From NCBI GenBank assembly GCA_003132605.1, contig PKYJ01000145.1:559-21892 (forward strand): a DNA stretch of 21,334 nt, read 5' to 3'. Origin of the DNA: Peptococcaceae bacterium. Lineage in GTDB: Bacteria > Bacillota > DSM-12270 > Thermacetogeniales > Thermacetogeniaceae. The translations under genes and the position numbers were made by a program. Under the pieces are notes generated by a model, which saw nothing but the letters and a program-made list of their open reading frames with translations, was not told the DNA's origin and searched no databases. Positions 13,784-21,334 of this stretch are shown here, one piece after another (position 1 is the stretch's first letter; each line of letters begins with the position of its first letter).

Positions 13784-15394
13784 GTGACTGACCGTGTCTT
13801 CATTTTTGACACCACCCTCCGGGATGGCGAGCAGTCGCCCGGAGTAAGTTTCAACATCCAGGAGAAGCTGGAGATCGCCCGCCAACTGGCCAGGCTGAAC
13901 GTGGACATCATCGAGGCCGGTTTTCCGATTACCTCGCCGGGAGATTTCGCCGCCGTCCAGGCGATTGCCAGGGAGGTGCGGGGCCCGGTGATTGCCGGAC
14001 TGTGCCGGGCAAACCCGGTCGACATCGACCGGGCCTGGGAGGCCTTGCAAGAAGCGGAGCACCCGCGGATCCATATCGTGATCGCAACCTCTGACCTGCA
14101 CATCAAGCACAAGCTGCAGAAGACCAGGCCGGAAGTGCTGGATCTGGCGGTGGCTGCCGTCAAGCAGGCCCGGGGCTATACCGGTGACGTGGAGTTTTCG
14201 GCCGAAGACGCCTCCCGCAGTGATCTCGCTTACCTGTGCGAGGTGCTGGAGGCGACGATCGAGGCCGGGGCTACCACCGTGAACGTTCCGGACACGGTGG
14301 GGTACTCCGTGCCACAGGAGTTTGGGGAGTTTATCGCCCAGATCCGGAGCCGGACAAAAGGGATCGACCAAGTAGTTTTGAGCGTGCACTGCCACAATGA
14401 CCTCGGCCTGGCGGTGGCCAACTCCCTGGCGGCTGTCAAAAGCGGCGCCCAGCAGGTGGAGTGCGCCGTCAACGGCCTGGGCGAGCGGGCGGGCAACGCC
14501 TCCCTCGAGGAGATCGTGATGGGTCTGTACACCCGGCAGTCCTACTTCAACAGGGAGACCGGGATCAAGTACGATGAGATCTACCGCACCAGCAAACTGG
14601 TGAGTTTGCTGAGCGGTATGGCCGTCCAGGCGAATAAGGCAGTGGTAGGCAAGAACGCCTTCCTCCACGCCTCGGGCATCCACCAGGACGGCGTGTTGAA
14701 GGAGCGTTCCACCTACGAGATCATGAACCCGCAGTTGATCGGGCTGCCCCAGTCCAATATCGTGCTGGGTAAACTGTCCGGTAGGCACGCCTTCCGGGAG
14801 CGCCTGGCCGAACTCGGGCACATCCTGGACGGCGATCAGTTGAACCAGACCTTCGAGCGTTTCAAGGCCCTGACCGACCGCAAGAAGGAGATCACCGACC
14901 GCGACCTGGAGGCCCTGGTCAAGAACGAGATCAAGTCTGCTCCGGAGTTGTACCAACTGGAGTACTTGCACATCTCCAGCGGTACCACGGTCGTCCCGAC
15001 GGCCACGGTCGGTTTGAAACGGAACGGCAGCACTCAGGAGGAGGCCGCCTGCGGCGACGGCCCCGTGGACGCGGCCCTCAGGGCGATCGACAAAATTACC
15101 GGTATTCAGGACATTACCCTGAGCGAGTATACGATCAGCGCCGTCACCGGCGGCAAGGACGGCAAGGATGCCCTGGGCGAGGTCGCCGCCAGAGTCGAAT
15201 ATGGTGGCAGGCCGTTCATCGGGCGCGGCCTTTCCACCGACGTCGTCGAGGCCAGTGTCAAGGCCTATCTGAATGCTGTCAACAAGGTGATCTACGAATC
15301 CGGCCTGGCCACCGACGAGTTGGGTGTTCCAGGCAAGCGCCGGCGCGGCCGGCCGCCCGGGTCCGGCAGGAAAATAGTACGGGAGAACGCATAA
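13784..15394 (+). CDS. leuA: 2-isopropylmalate synthase
   Basis: 536 residues from GTG 13784, preceded by AGGAGGTGA at 7-8 nt. The DRE-TIM metallolyase domain starts [16 protein letters not shown] and has the metal ligand motif [13 protein letters not shown] and [14 protein letters not shown] LeuA C-terminal allosteric (dimer-regulatory) domain follows from about residue 380 ([46 protein letters not shown]). It makes 2-isopropylmalate from 2-oxoisovalerate and acetyl-CoA, the first leucine-specific step, and is normally inhibited by leucine. Odd: beyond the family's usual end (~510) there is a basic tail, [14 protein letters not shown], with an AT-hook-like R-G-R-P core. Confidence 0.93.
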   Translation: MTDRVFIFDTTLRDGEQSPGVSFNIQEKLEIARQLARLNVDIIEAGFPITSPGDFAAVQAIAREVRGPVIAGLCRANPVDIDRAWEALQEAEHPRIHIVIATSDLHIKHKLQKTRPEVLDLAVAAVKQARGYTGDVEFSAEDASRSDLAYLCEVLEATIEAGATTVNVPDTVGYSVPQEFGEFIAQIRSRTKGIDQVVLSVHCHNDLGLAVANSLAAVKSGAQQVECAVNGLGERAGNASLEEIVMGLYTRQSYFNRETGIKYDEIYRTSKLVSLLSGMAVQANKAVVGKNAFLHASGIHQDGVLKERSTYEIMNPQLIGLPQSNIVLGKLSGRHAFRERLAELGHILDGDQLNQTFERFKALTDRKKEITDRDLEALVKNEIKSAPELYQLEYLHISSGTTVVPTATVGLKRNGSTQEEAACGDGPVDAALRAIDKITGIQDITLSEYTISAVTGGKDGKDALGEVAARVEYGGRPFIGRGLSTDVVEASVKAYLNAVNKVIYESGLATDELGVPGKRRRGRPPGSGRKIVRENA

Positions 15395-15420
15395 TATCCT
15401 TGAGAAGTGGTGGAACATTC

Positions 15421-16689
15421 ATGGGCATGACTATAACTGAAAAGATCCTGGCCGGCCACGCCGGCAGGGAGCGGGTGGCCCCCGGCGAGCTGGTCAACTG
15501 CAGGCTGGACCTGGTGCTGGGCAACGACATCACCGCCCCGTTAGCCATCCAGGAGTTTCGCAAGCTGGGCCTGAGCATGGTTTTCGACCCCGGGCGGGTG
15601 GTCCTGGTGATGGACCACTTCACTCCCAACAAGGACATCAAGTCTGCGGAGCAACGCCTGATGATCCGGCAGTTTGCCCGGGAGTTCGGGATTGTCAATT
15701 ACTTTGACGTGGGCGCCATGGGAATCGAACACTGCCTGCTGCCGGAACAGGGGCTGGTGGTTCCCGGCGACTGCATGATCGGGGCGGATTCCCACACCTG
15801 CACCTACGGGGCGTTGGGGGCGTTCGCCACCGGGGTCGGCAGCACCGACCTGGCGGCAGGCATGGCCATGGGGGAGTGCTGGTTCAAGGTGCCGGAGAGC
15901 ATGAAGTTTGTCTTTCACGGCGAGCTGCGCCCCTGGGTGGGCGGCAAGGACCTGATCCTTTACACCATTGGCCGGATCGGGGTGGAGGGAGCGCGCTACC
16001 GGGCGATGGAGTTCACCGGGGAGGCGATCGGCGCCCTCTCGGTGGAAGGCCGGCTGACCATGTGCAACATGGCCGTGGAGGCGGGCGCCAAGAACGGCAT
16101 CGTCGCCCCGGACGACAAGACCCTGGCCTTTGAGGCCGACCGGGCACGGCGGCCCTATCAGGTCTATGCCAGCGACCCGGATGCCCCCTACGTCGAGGTG
16201 CACGAGTACGAGGCGGGGCAGATCGAGCCCCAGGTGGCTTTCCCGCACCTGCCCGAGAACTCCAGGCCGGTCTCGGAGGCGGCGGGGATCGCCGTCGACC
16301 AGGTGGTGATCGGCTCCTGCACCAACGGGCGCCTGGAGGACCTGAGAACTGCGGCCGGTATCCTCAAGGGGCGCCGCGCCAGCAGTAAGCTGCGCCTGAT
16401 CGTGATCCCGGGCACCCAGGAGATCTACCTGCAGGCGATGCGGGAGGGACTGCTGGAAGTCTTCGTGGAGGCCGGAGCGGCAGTCAGCACACCTACCTGC
16501 GGACCTTGCCTGGGCGGTCATATGGGCATCCTTGCCCACGGCGAGAGGGCATTGGCCACTACCAACCGCAACTTTGTGGGACGGATGGGCCATCCGGAGA
16601 GCGAGGTCTACCTGGCAGGGCCGGCGGTGGCCGCAGCCTCTGCCATTACCGGCTACATCACCCACCCGGAGGAGGTCGTCAGGCAGTGA
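15421..16689 (+). CDS. leuC: 3-isopropylmalate dehydratase large subunit
   Basis: 422 residues from ATG 15421, chosen for GGTGGA 6 nt upstream; ATG 15427 is also possible. Aconitase-family signatures: [33 protein letters not shown] with the first cluster cysteine, and [13 protein letters not shown] with the other two, together ligating the [4Fe-4S] cluster. The short form (about 420 residues) is the archaeal/HacA-like type found in many clostridia. With LeuD it isomerises 2- to 3-isopropylmalate, and in this operon probably citramalate as well. Its stop overlaps the GTG start of leuD. Confidence 0.95.
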   Translation: MGMTITEKILAGHAGRERVAPGELVNCRLDLVLGNDITAPLAIQEFRKLGLSMVFDPGRVVLVMDHFTPNKDIKSAEQRLMIRQFAREFGIVNYFDVGAMGIEHCLLPEQGLVVPGDCMIGADSHTCTYGALGAFATGVGSTDLAAGMAMGECWFKVPESMKFVFHGELRPWVGGKDLILYTIGRIGVEGARYRAMEFTGEAIGALSVEGRLTMCNMAVEAGAKNGIVAPDDKTLAFEADRARRPYQVYASDPDAPYVEVHEYEAGQIEPQVAFPHLPENSRPVSEAAGIAVDQVVIGSCTNGRLEDLRTAAGILKGRRASSKLRLIVIPGTQEIYLQAMREGLLEVFVEAGAAVSTPTCGPCLGGHMGILAHGERALATTNRNFVGRMGHPESEVYLAGPAVAAASAITGYITHPEEVVRQ

Positions 16690-17180
16690 TCATCAAAGGA
16701 TGCATCTGGAAATTCGGCAACGACGTGAACACCGACCTGATCATCCCGGCCCGCTACCTGAACACCACCGACCCACAGGAACTGGCGTCCCACTGCATGG
16801 AGGACGCGGACAAGAGCTTTGCGGGGCGGGTTCGGCCCGGCGACATCATTGTGGCCGGCTGCAATTTCGGCTGTGGCTCCTCCCGGGAACACGCCCCGGT
16901 GGCCATCAAGAGCGCCGGAGTGAGTTGCGTGATTGCCGCCAGCTTCGCCCGCATCTTCTATCGCAATGCGGTGAACATCGGGCTGCCGATCCTGGAAGCC
17001 GGGGAGTCGGTGCAGGCGATCGAGAGCGGCGACGAGGTGGAGGTCGACCTGGCAACGGGCGAGATCAGGAACCTCACTCATCCGGCGGCATACCAGGCGG
17101 CTGCTTTCCCGTCGTTCATGCAGCAGATCATCAAAGCCGGCGGGTTGATCAACTACGTCAGAGAGAGGATGGCGGATTAA
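16686..17180 (+). CDS. leuD: 3-isopropylmalate dehydratase small subunit
   Basis: 164 residues from GTG 16686; the start overlaps the leuC stop (GTGA) and GGAGGT lies 9 nt before it within leuC, so the two are translationally coupled. Typical motifs: [16 protein letters not shown] near the N-terminus and the swivel-domain [15 protein letters not shown] that contacts the substrate. Length matches the short LeuD/HacB form. It partners LeuC in the cytoplasm. Confidence 0.95.
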   Translation: MIIKGCIWKFGNDVNTDLIIPARYLNTTDPQELASHCMEDADKSFAGRVRPGDIIVAGCNFGCGSSREHAPVAIKSAGVSCVIAASFARIFYRNAVNIGLPILEAGESVQAIESGDEVEVDLATGEIRNLTHPAAYQAAAFPSFMQQIIKAGGLINYVRERMAD

Positions 17181-17181
17181 T

Positions 17182-18234
17182 TTGAACAAGTATAATATCG
17201 GTATTCTGCCTGGTGACGGAACAGGGCCGGAAGTTGTAAGAGAAGGTCTGAAAGTGCTGGCCGCAGCAAGCAAAAAATTCGGCTTCTCAGTGGAATCGGA
17301 AACCTTCGACCTGGGAGCGGAGAGGTATAAGAAAACGGGTGAGACTCTGCCTGATTACGAACTTGAGAGGATAAAGACCAAACAGGCCCTGCTTCTCGGA
17401 GCTATCGGCCACCCCGATGTCAAACCCGGCATCCTGGAAAAAGGGATTCTGCTCAATCTCAGGTTCACTCTCGACCAGTATATCAATCTGCGTCCGGTCA
17501 AGCTCTATCCGGGAGTCGATACCCCGTTAAAGGACAAGGGGCCTGATGATATCGATTTTGTTGTCGTCAGGGAAAATACCGAAGGGCTTTACGCGGGAGT
17601 AGGAGGAACTTTCAAGAAAGGCACTCCCGACGAGATAGCCGTTCAAGAATCCATCAATACCCGCAAGGGCGTTGAACGCTGTCTCCGGTTTGCTTTTGAA
17701 TACTGCCGCAAGAGGAACAAGAAGAAGAAACTGACCCTCTGCGGCAAGACCAATGTTCTCACTTATGCCTTTGATCTGTGGGAGAGGGCTTTCTACGAAA
17801 TTGCCAAGGAATATCCCGGCATCCAGACCGATTATGCCCATGTGGACGCCACATCGATGTGGATAGTGAAGAACCCTGAATTTTTCGACGTCATAGTTAC
17901 AGACAACTTGTTCGGAGACATCATCACCGACATCGGAGCGGTAATCCAGGGAGGACTGGGCATTGCCGCAGGCGGAAACATCAATCCCGAAGGAGTTTCC
18001 ATGTTCGAACCAATCGGCGGTTCGGCTCCGAAGTATACGGGCAAGAATGTGATCAATCCGGTGGCTGCAATAGCTTCGGTGCAGATGATGCTGGAATACC
18101 TAGGCGAGGCCCAGGCGGCAGAGGCAGTGGAGAAGGCGATTATGAAGGTGGTAACCAGGCTCGACAGCATGTCGGCAGGAAAGATGGGATACAGCACCAC
18201 CGAAGTGGGGGATATGGCAGCTAGTTACATCTAG
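17182..18234 (+). CDS. leuB: 3-isopropylmalate dehydrogenase, compositionally distinct
   Basis: 350 residues from TTG 17182, one base after the leuD stop, with AGAGAGGATGG upstream. Isocitrate/isopropylmalate dehydrogenase family: GILPGDGTGPEVVREGLKVL, the L-R-F-x-L-D-Q-Y-I-N-L-R-P substrate loop, VVRENTEGLYAGVGG, and metal aspartates in DVIVTDNLFGDIITDIGA. The NAD-binding GGSAPKYTGKNVINP follows. It oxidatively decarboxylates 3-isopropylmalate, and likely 3-methylmalate in the citramalate route. Base use differs from its neighbours: 17281-17340 has 32 G/C of 60, whereas 16321-16380 in leuC has 43 of 60, and Lys AAA/AAG, Ile ATA and Gly GGA codons are frequent. This suggests replacement of the ancestral leuB by a transferred copy. 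Confidence 0.92.
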   Translation: MNKYNIGILPGDGTGPEVVREGLKVLAAASKKFGFSVESETFDLGAERYKKTGETLPDYELERIKTKQALLLGAIGHPDVKPGILEKGILLNLRFTLDQYINLRPVKLYPGVDTPLKDKGPDDIDFVVVRENTEGLYAGVGGTFKKGTPDEIAVQESINTRKGVERCLRFAFEYCRKRNKKKKLTLCGKTNVLTYAFDLWERAFYEIAKEYPGIQTDYAHVDATSMWIVKNPEFFDVIVTDNLFGDIITDIGAVIQGGLGIAAGGNINPEGVSMFEPIGGSAPKYTGKNVINPVAAIASVQMMLEYLGEAQAAEAVEKAIMKVVTRLDSMSAGKMGYSTTEVGDMAASYI

Positions 18235-18258
18235 TAATGAGTAATGAGTGGTGAGCAG

Positions 18259-18276
18259 GCATGCAGGCTTGCATGC
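18259..18276. repeat. Small inverted repeat between leuB and cimA
   Basis: GCATGCA, a GGCT loop, TGCATGC: a 7-bp perfect stem in the 78-nt or longer gap between leuB and cimA, preceded by a tandem TAATGAG repeat. No T-run, so not an obvious terminator. It may mark the 3' boundary of a replaced leuB. Confidence 0.5.
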
Positions 18277-18333
18277 ATCCAACGACTAAAGGACAACTAC
18301 TAATATGAAAGGATGATCCAAAGTGGGGATTAC

Positions 18334-19932
18334 TTGGACAACAAGGTAAAGGTGCAGATCTACGACACCACCCTCCGGGACGGCGCCCAGGCGGAGGGGT
18401 TCAATCTCACCGTCGCCGACAAGCTGAAGATCACCAGGAAGCTGGATGATCTGGGCGTGGCCTACGTGGAGGGCGGCTGGCCCGGTTCCAACCCCAAGGA
18501 TACCGAGTATTTTCAGCGCGTGCGCAGCCTGGCCCTGCAGCATGCCAGGATCGCCGCCTTCGGGTCGACCCGCAAGGCAGGGGCCAGCGTCGCCGATGAC
18601 ACCAACATCCGGGCGCTGCTGGAGGCGGAGACTCCCTGCGTATGCCTGGTCGGCAAGACCTGGGACTTCCACGTGCACACCGCCCTCCAGACCACCCTGG
18701 AGGAGAACCTGGACATGATCCGGGACAGCGTCGCCTATATGAAGGCCAGGTGCCGGGAGGTGGTCTACGATGCCGAGCACTTCTTCGACGGCTTCAAGGC
18801 CAACCCGGACTATGCCCTGACCACCCTGAAAACGGCCGCCGCAGCCGGGGCGGACTGGATCGTGCTCTGCGACACCAACGGCGGCACTCTCACCTATGAG
18901 ATCGAGGAGATCTGCGGGCGGATCGCCCGGGCTATCGACACGCCGCTGGGCATTCATACCCACAACGACGGGGAACTGGCGGTGGCCAACAGCATCGCCG
19001 CCGTGCGCTGCGGGATGCGCATGGTCCAGGGCACCATCAACGGCTACGGGGAGCGCTGCGGCAACGCCAATTTGTGCTCGGTGATCCCCAACCTACAGCT
19101 CAAGATGGGCTGCGACTGCATCGATCCCGGGCTGCTGCAGCACCTGACCGAGGCCTCCCACTACGTGGACGAGATCGCCAACATGGCCCCCCACACCCAG
19201 CAGTCTTTCGTGGGGGCGAGCGCCTTCGCCCACAAGGGCGGCATTCACGTGAGCGCCATTCTGAGGAGTCCCCTGACATACGAGCACATAGATCCGGCCC
19301 TGGTGGGCAACCACCGGCGCGTGCTGGTGTCGGAGCTGTCGGGGCTCAGCAACATCTTCAGCAAGGCCAAGGAACTCGGCCTCGACCTCCAGCAGGGCAG
19401 CCCCCATGCCCGCGACCTGATCCAGCAGATCAAGGACCTGGAGCACCGGGGCTACCAGTACGAGGCGGCCGACGCATCCCTGGAGCTGCTGCTGCGGCGA
19501 GCGCTAGGGCAGTGCCGGGAGTTCTTCACCCTGGAAAGACTGAATGTCCACGTCGTCAAGCGCTCGGATGACGATGAGACGATCAGCACCGAGGCTACCG
19601 TCAAATTGCGGGTGGGGGACCAGGTAATGCACACCGCAGCCGAGGGGAACGGCCCTGTGGCCGCCCTGGACAACGCTCTCCGCAAGGCCCTGGAGGGGTT
19701 CTATCCCTGCCTCGGGGAGATGCACCTGGTGGACTACAAGGTGCGGGTGCTGGACGGCAAGGACGGCACCTATTCTACGGTGCGGGTACTGATCGAGTCC
19801 TCGGACAACCAGGATGTCTGGAGCACTGTGGGGGTTTCCGAGAACATCATCGAGGCCAGTTGGCAGGCCCTCGCAGACAGCATGAACTACGCCCTGCTGA
19901 GGCGCCCTTCAGGTACGGAGGATAACATCTGA
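18334..19932 (+). CDS. cimA: (R)-citramalate synthase
   Basis: 532 residues from TTG 18334, chosen because GTGGGGA lies 6 nt before it; ATG 18313 has its purine stretch only 2 nt upstream and is less likely. DRE-TIM metallolyase: YDTTLRDGAQAEGFNLTVAD (the D-G-A-Q-A-E-G form typical of this family, not D-G-E-Q-S-P of LeuA), VEGGWPGSNPKD, LCDTNGGTL, metal motif HTHNDGELAVANS and NGYGERCGNANL. The C-terminal regulatory domain resembles that of LeuA. It makes citramalate from pyruvate and acetyl-CoA, giving isoleucine without threonine. Placing it after leuCDB, whose enzymes also process the citramalate intermediates, fits this role. Last gene of the operon; it converges on DUF881 with a 31-nt gap. 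Confidence 0.92.
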   Translation: MDNKVKVQIYDTTLRDGAQAEGFNLTVADKLKITRKLDDLGVAYVEGGWPGSNPKDTEYFQRVRSLALQHARIAAFGSTRKAGASVADDTNIRALLEAETPCVCLVGKTWDFHVHTALQTTLEENLDMIRDSVAYMKARCREVVYDAEHFFDGFKANPDYALTTLKTAAAAGADWIVLCDTNGGTLTYEIEEICGRIARAIDTPLGIHTHNDGELAVANSIAAVRCGMRMVQGTINGYGERCGNANLCSVIPNLQLKMGCDCIDPGLLQHLTEASHYVDEIANMAPHTQQSFVGASAFAHKGGIHVSAILRSPLTYEHIDPALVGNHRRVLVSELSGLSNIFSKAKELGLDLQQGSPHARDLIQQIKDLEHRGYQYEAADASLELLLRRALGQCREFFTLERLNVHVVKRSDDDETISTEATVKLRVGDQVMHTAAEGNGPVAALDNALRKALEGFYPCLGEMHLVDYKVRVLDGKDGTYSTVRVLIESSDNQDVWSTVGVSENIIEASWQALADSMNYALLRRPSGTEDNI

Positions 19933-19963
19933 CATCCGGCTTCCGGCATCCGACCACTGAAAT

Positions 19964-20656
19964 CTATTGGGCGGCCGGTACCGGTTGGAGATAGTGAAAG
20001 ACTGGAGGGGAAGAGCCGGGCAGATTCAACTCGGACGACTGCTGGACGGTCGGATAGATCTTATAGACAGCCAGGTTGTCGAGTACGCCCCCCAGCAACT
20101 GCAGGCCGGACTCCAGAGTGTCCGGGTTGCCGATCGCTTTGATGGTACAGGGGAAGGTGACGTCGGCGCCATTGACGGTGATGGTCATCTTCTCCTTGTT
20201 CCAGTAGATGATGGTCCAGGCGGTGACCCGCTGGTCGTTGATGCTGATCGCCTCCGCCTGGGATGCCCAGAGCTCGTTGACGATATCAATCAGGTCAAGG
20301 TAAACGATGCTGGAGCCGGGAGGTATGGTGACGGTGACACCCGGGCCCTTGACCGGGATCAGTCCGAGGGCGATCTTCAGTTGGTTGGACTCTTTGGTCA
20401 AGTTGTTCACCAGGGAGGCCCCGTTGGTGGTGTCGTTGTTGAGCGCCTGCTGCTGCTGCTCCAGGTTTTGCAATTCCTTTTCCAGGTTGGTCCGCTTGTC
20501 TTGCAGCCCCTTTAAGATCAGCGTCAGGTCGTCGGTGCTCTGCAGCGAAAGGTCGCTTCGGAAGATTTGCTGGGCATGAAACTGCACCGAGATCAGGATG
20601 CCCAGCAACAGGAAGACGATCAGCACCGGGGTGCGCCACTTCTTGACGTTATCCAT
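19964..20656 (-). CDS. DUF881 family protein (YlxW-like)
   Basis: 230 residues from ATG 20654-20656, overlapping the end of sbp by 8 nt, with a GGGGGCG-type ribosome binding site inside sbp. One N-terminal membrane helix (TPVLIVFLLLGILISVQF), a coiled coil at about residues 45-95 (DKRTNLEKELQNLEQQQQAL), then the DUF881 extracytoplasmic domain with GPGVTVTIPPG and the EAISINDQRVTAWT motif. The family sits in the division-and-cell-wall cluster of Firmicutes near ftsA/ftsZ, and its exact role is unknown. A paralogue lies two genes upstream. Confidence 0.88.
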   Translation of the reverse strand: MDNVKKWRTPVLIVFLLLGILISVQFHAQQIFRSDLSLQSTDDLTLILKGLQDKRTNLEKELQNLEQQQQALNNDTTNGASLVNNLTKESNQLKIALGLIPVKGPGVTVTIPPGSSIVYLDLIDIVNELWASQAEAISINDQRVTAWTIIYWNKEKMTITVNGADVTFPCTIKAIGNPDTLESGLQLLGGVLDNLAVYKIYPTVQQSSELNLPGSSPPVFHYLQPVPAAQ

Positions 20657-21026
20657 CCTTATTCGCCCCCTGCGCAGATAGGCGGCGTTTCTGCATCCAG
20701 TTGGCCAGCATCTCCCGCCGGATGGTGGCCAGGTTCTGGAATATCCGCACTCCGAAGACGAACACCGCGGCCATATATAGGTCGACTCCCAGCCGGTCGC
20801 CCAGGAAAGCCAGCAGCGCCGCCAGTAGGGCGTTGGTAAAGAAGCCGGTGAGGAGCACCGCCCCGTCGAACTTATCCTCGATGATCGATTTCAGCCCGCC
20901 GAAGACTGAATCCAGGGCGGCCAGCAACGCCACCGAGAGATACTTGGCGAATATCCCCGGGATCGGTATGGCCAAGGTCGACCCGATGCCGATCCCCAGC
21001 AGCAGGCCGAGAATTGGTAGCCACAT
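20649..21026 (-). CDS. sbp: Small basic protein, DUF1290 family (YlxX/Sbp-like)
   Basis: 125 residues from ATG 21024-21026 with GGGGGAA upstream. Three hydrophobic segments: WLPILGLLLGIGIGSTLAIP at the start, then one around GAVLLTGFFTNALLAALLAF, and one around LYMAAVFVFGVRIFQNLA. The start, P-I-P-G-I-F-A-K-Y-L-S-V-A-L-L-A-A-L-D-S and G-V-R-I-F-Q-N-L-A segments are characteristic of DUF1290 (YlxX/Sbp). The C-terminus is basic and cytoplasmic. It sits between two DUF881 genes, the usual order in clostridia, upstream of the ftsA/ftsZ region. Confidence 0.9.
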   Translation of the reverse strand: MWLPILGLLLGIGIGSTLAIPIPGIFAKYLSVALLAALDSVFGGLKSIIEDKFDGAVLLTGFFTNALLAALLAFLGDRLGVDLYMAAVFVFGVRIFQNLATIRREMLANWMQKRRLSAQGANKDG

Positions 21027-21069
21027 GCGCTATTCCCCCTATTAGCCGTGGGCACCCTACCACCAGCCA

Positions 21070-21334
21070 CTATTTGGGTGTGGCGTATGAGAACTGGTAG
21101 CTGCCCTTGTAAGCGGGTACCAGGACTGCCGGACTGCTCTCCACGCTCACCGGGAAGCCGGCCATTTTCAGGATATTGTACTCGTTTTCCGGGGACTCCA
21201 GCGCTCTGGTCAGGTCGTCCGGGCTCCCGATCGCCCTGATAACGTAGGTGGGCGCCAGGCGGGTGGAGTTTACCAGGATGGTGGTGCCTGCGCACCGGAT
21301 TTCTGTCGAGGCGACAACCCGCTGGTCATTGACG
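21070..21334 (-). CDS. DUF881 family protein, C-terminal part (5' end outside window)
   Basis: The minus strand is open from the right edge to TAG 21070-21072, about 88 residues. It begins VNDQRVVASTEIRCAGTTIL, the most conserved part of DUF881, followed by YVIRAIGSPDDL and ending QFSYATPK. It corresponds to the ISINDQRVTAWT region of the paralogue at 19964-20656. The membrane helix and coiled coil would lie beyond the window. Its stop is 43 nt before the sbp start. Confidence 0.85.
   Translation of the reverse strand, partial: VNDQRVVASTEIRCAGTTILVNSTRLAPTYVIRAIGSPDDLTRALESPENEYNILKMAGFPVSVESSPAVLVPAYKGSYQFSYATPK

Noticed and set aside
13721..15418. 565-codon minus-strand open frame opposite leuA
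   Set aside because: Codon-bias shadow of leuA; low-complexity composition and no family motifs. The same applies to 12087-13118, 15541-16665 and 9106-10107.

Overview
The window looks like a chromosomal segment of a GC-rich, anaerobic Clostridia-type Firmicute, probably a relative of the Desulfotomaculum/Pelotomaculum group. This is inferred from the gene mix (sbp/DUF881 division-cluster genes, a citramalate-type leucine/isoleucine operon, SipW-type secreted proteins), strong GGAGG-like ribosome binding sites and frequent TTG/GTG starts. No rRNA, tRNA, CRISPR array, transposase or prophage gene was seen.

Layout. (1) 1-1162, plus strand: the 3' part of an aminodeoxychorismate lyase-like gene and a small winged-helix protein gene. 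(2) 1165-6662, minus strand, accessory in character and in parts AT-richer. In transcription order it holds two small exported proteins with SipW-type signal peptides, a polytopic SipW/archaeal-type signal peptidase, a DUF5305-type membrane protein, and a translationally coupled phosphoribosyltransferase plus DprA-like pair. (3) 6663-8003: about 1.3 kb without a convincing gene. It contains AT-rich repeats, an orphan intrinsic terminator, strong GC-rich hairpins and a possible leader peptide. (4) 8004-9993, plus strand: a DUF1786 protein and a thioredoxin-reductase-like flavoprotein that keeps its CATC disulfide but has lost the usual NADPH-binding motifs. (5) 10183-19932, plus strand: a near-consensus sigma-A promoter, then ilvE, ilvB, ilvH, leuA, leuC, leuD, leuB and cimA. 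(6) 19964-21334, minus strand: DUF881, sbp (DUF1290) and DUF881, the cluster usually found near ftsA/ftsZ.

How it works together. The ilv/leu block makes branched-chain amino acids. CimA supplies 2-oxobutanoate from pyruvate and acetyl-CoA with the help of LeuCD and LeuB, IlvBH and IlvE serve all three pathways, and LeuA commits to leucine. ilvC and ilvD are absent from the block. Where ilvC commonly sits, between ilvH and leuA, there are two elaborate hairpin elements. One is a second copy of a hairpin that also lies in the ilvE leader, and the two copies differ by a compensatory base-pair change. The leuB gene has lower GC and different codon use from its neighbours, which suggests in-place replacement.

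Most interesting: the PRTase-DprA pair, which resembles the ShosTA type of toxin-antitoxin/anti-phage system; the self-contained signal peptidase, DUF5305 and two-substrate export module; the NADPH-motif-less flavoprotein with DUF1786; and the covarying duplicated hairpin.
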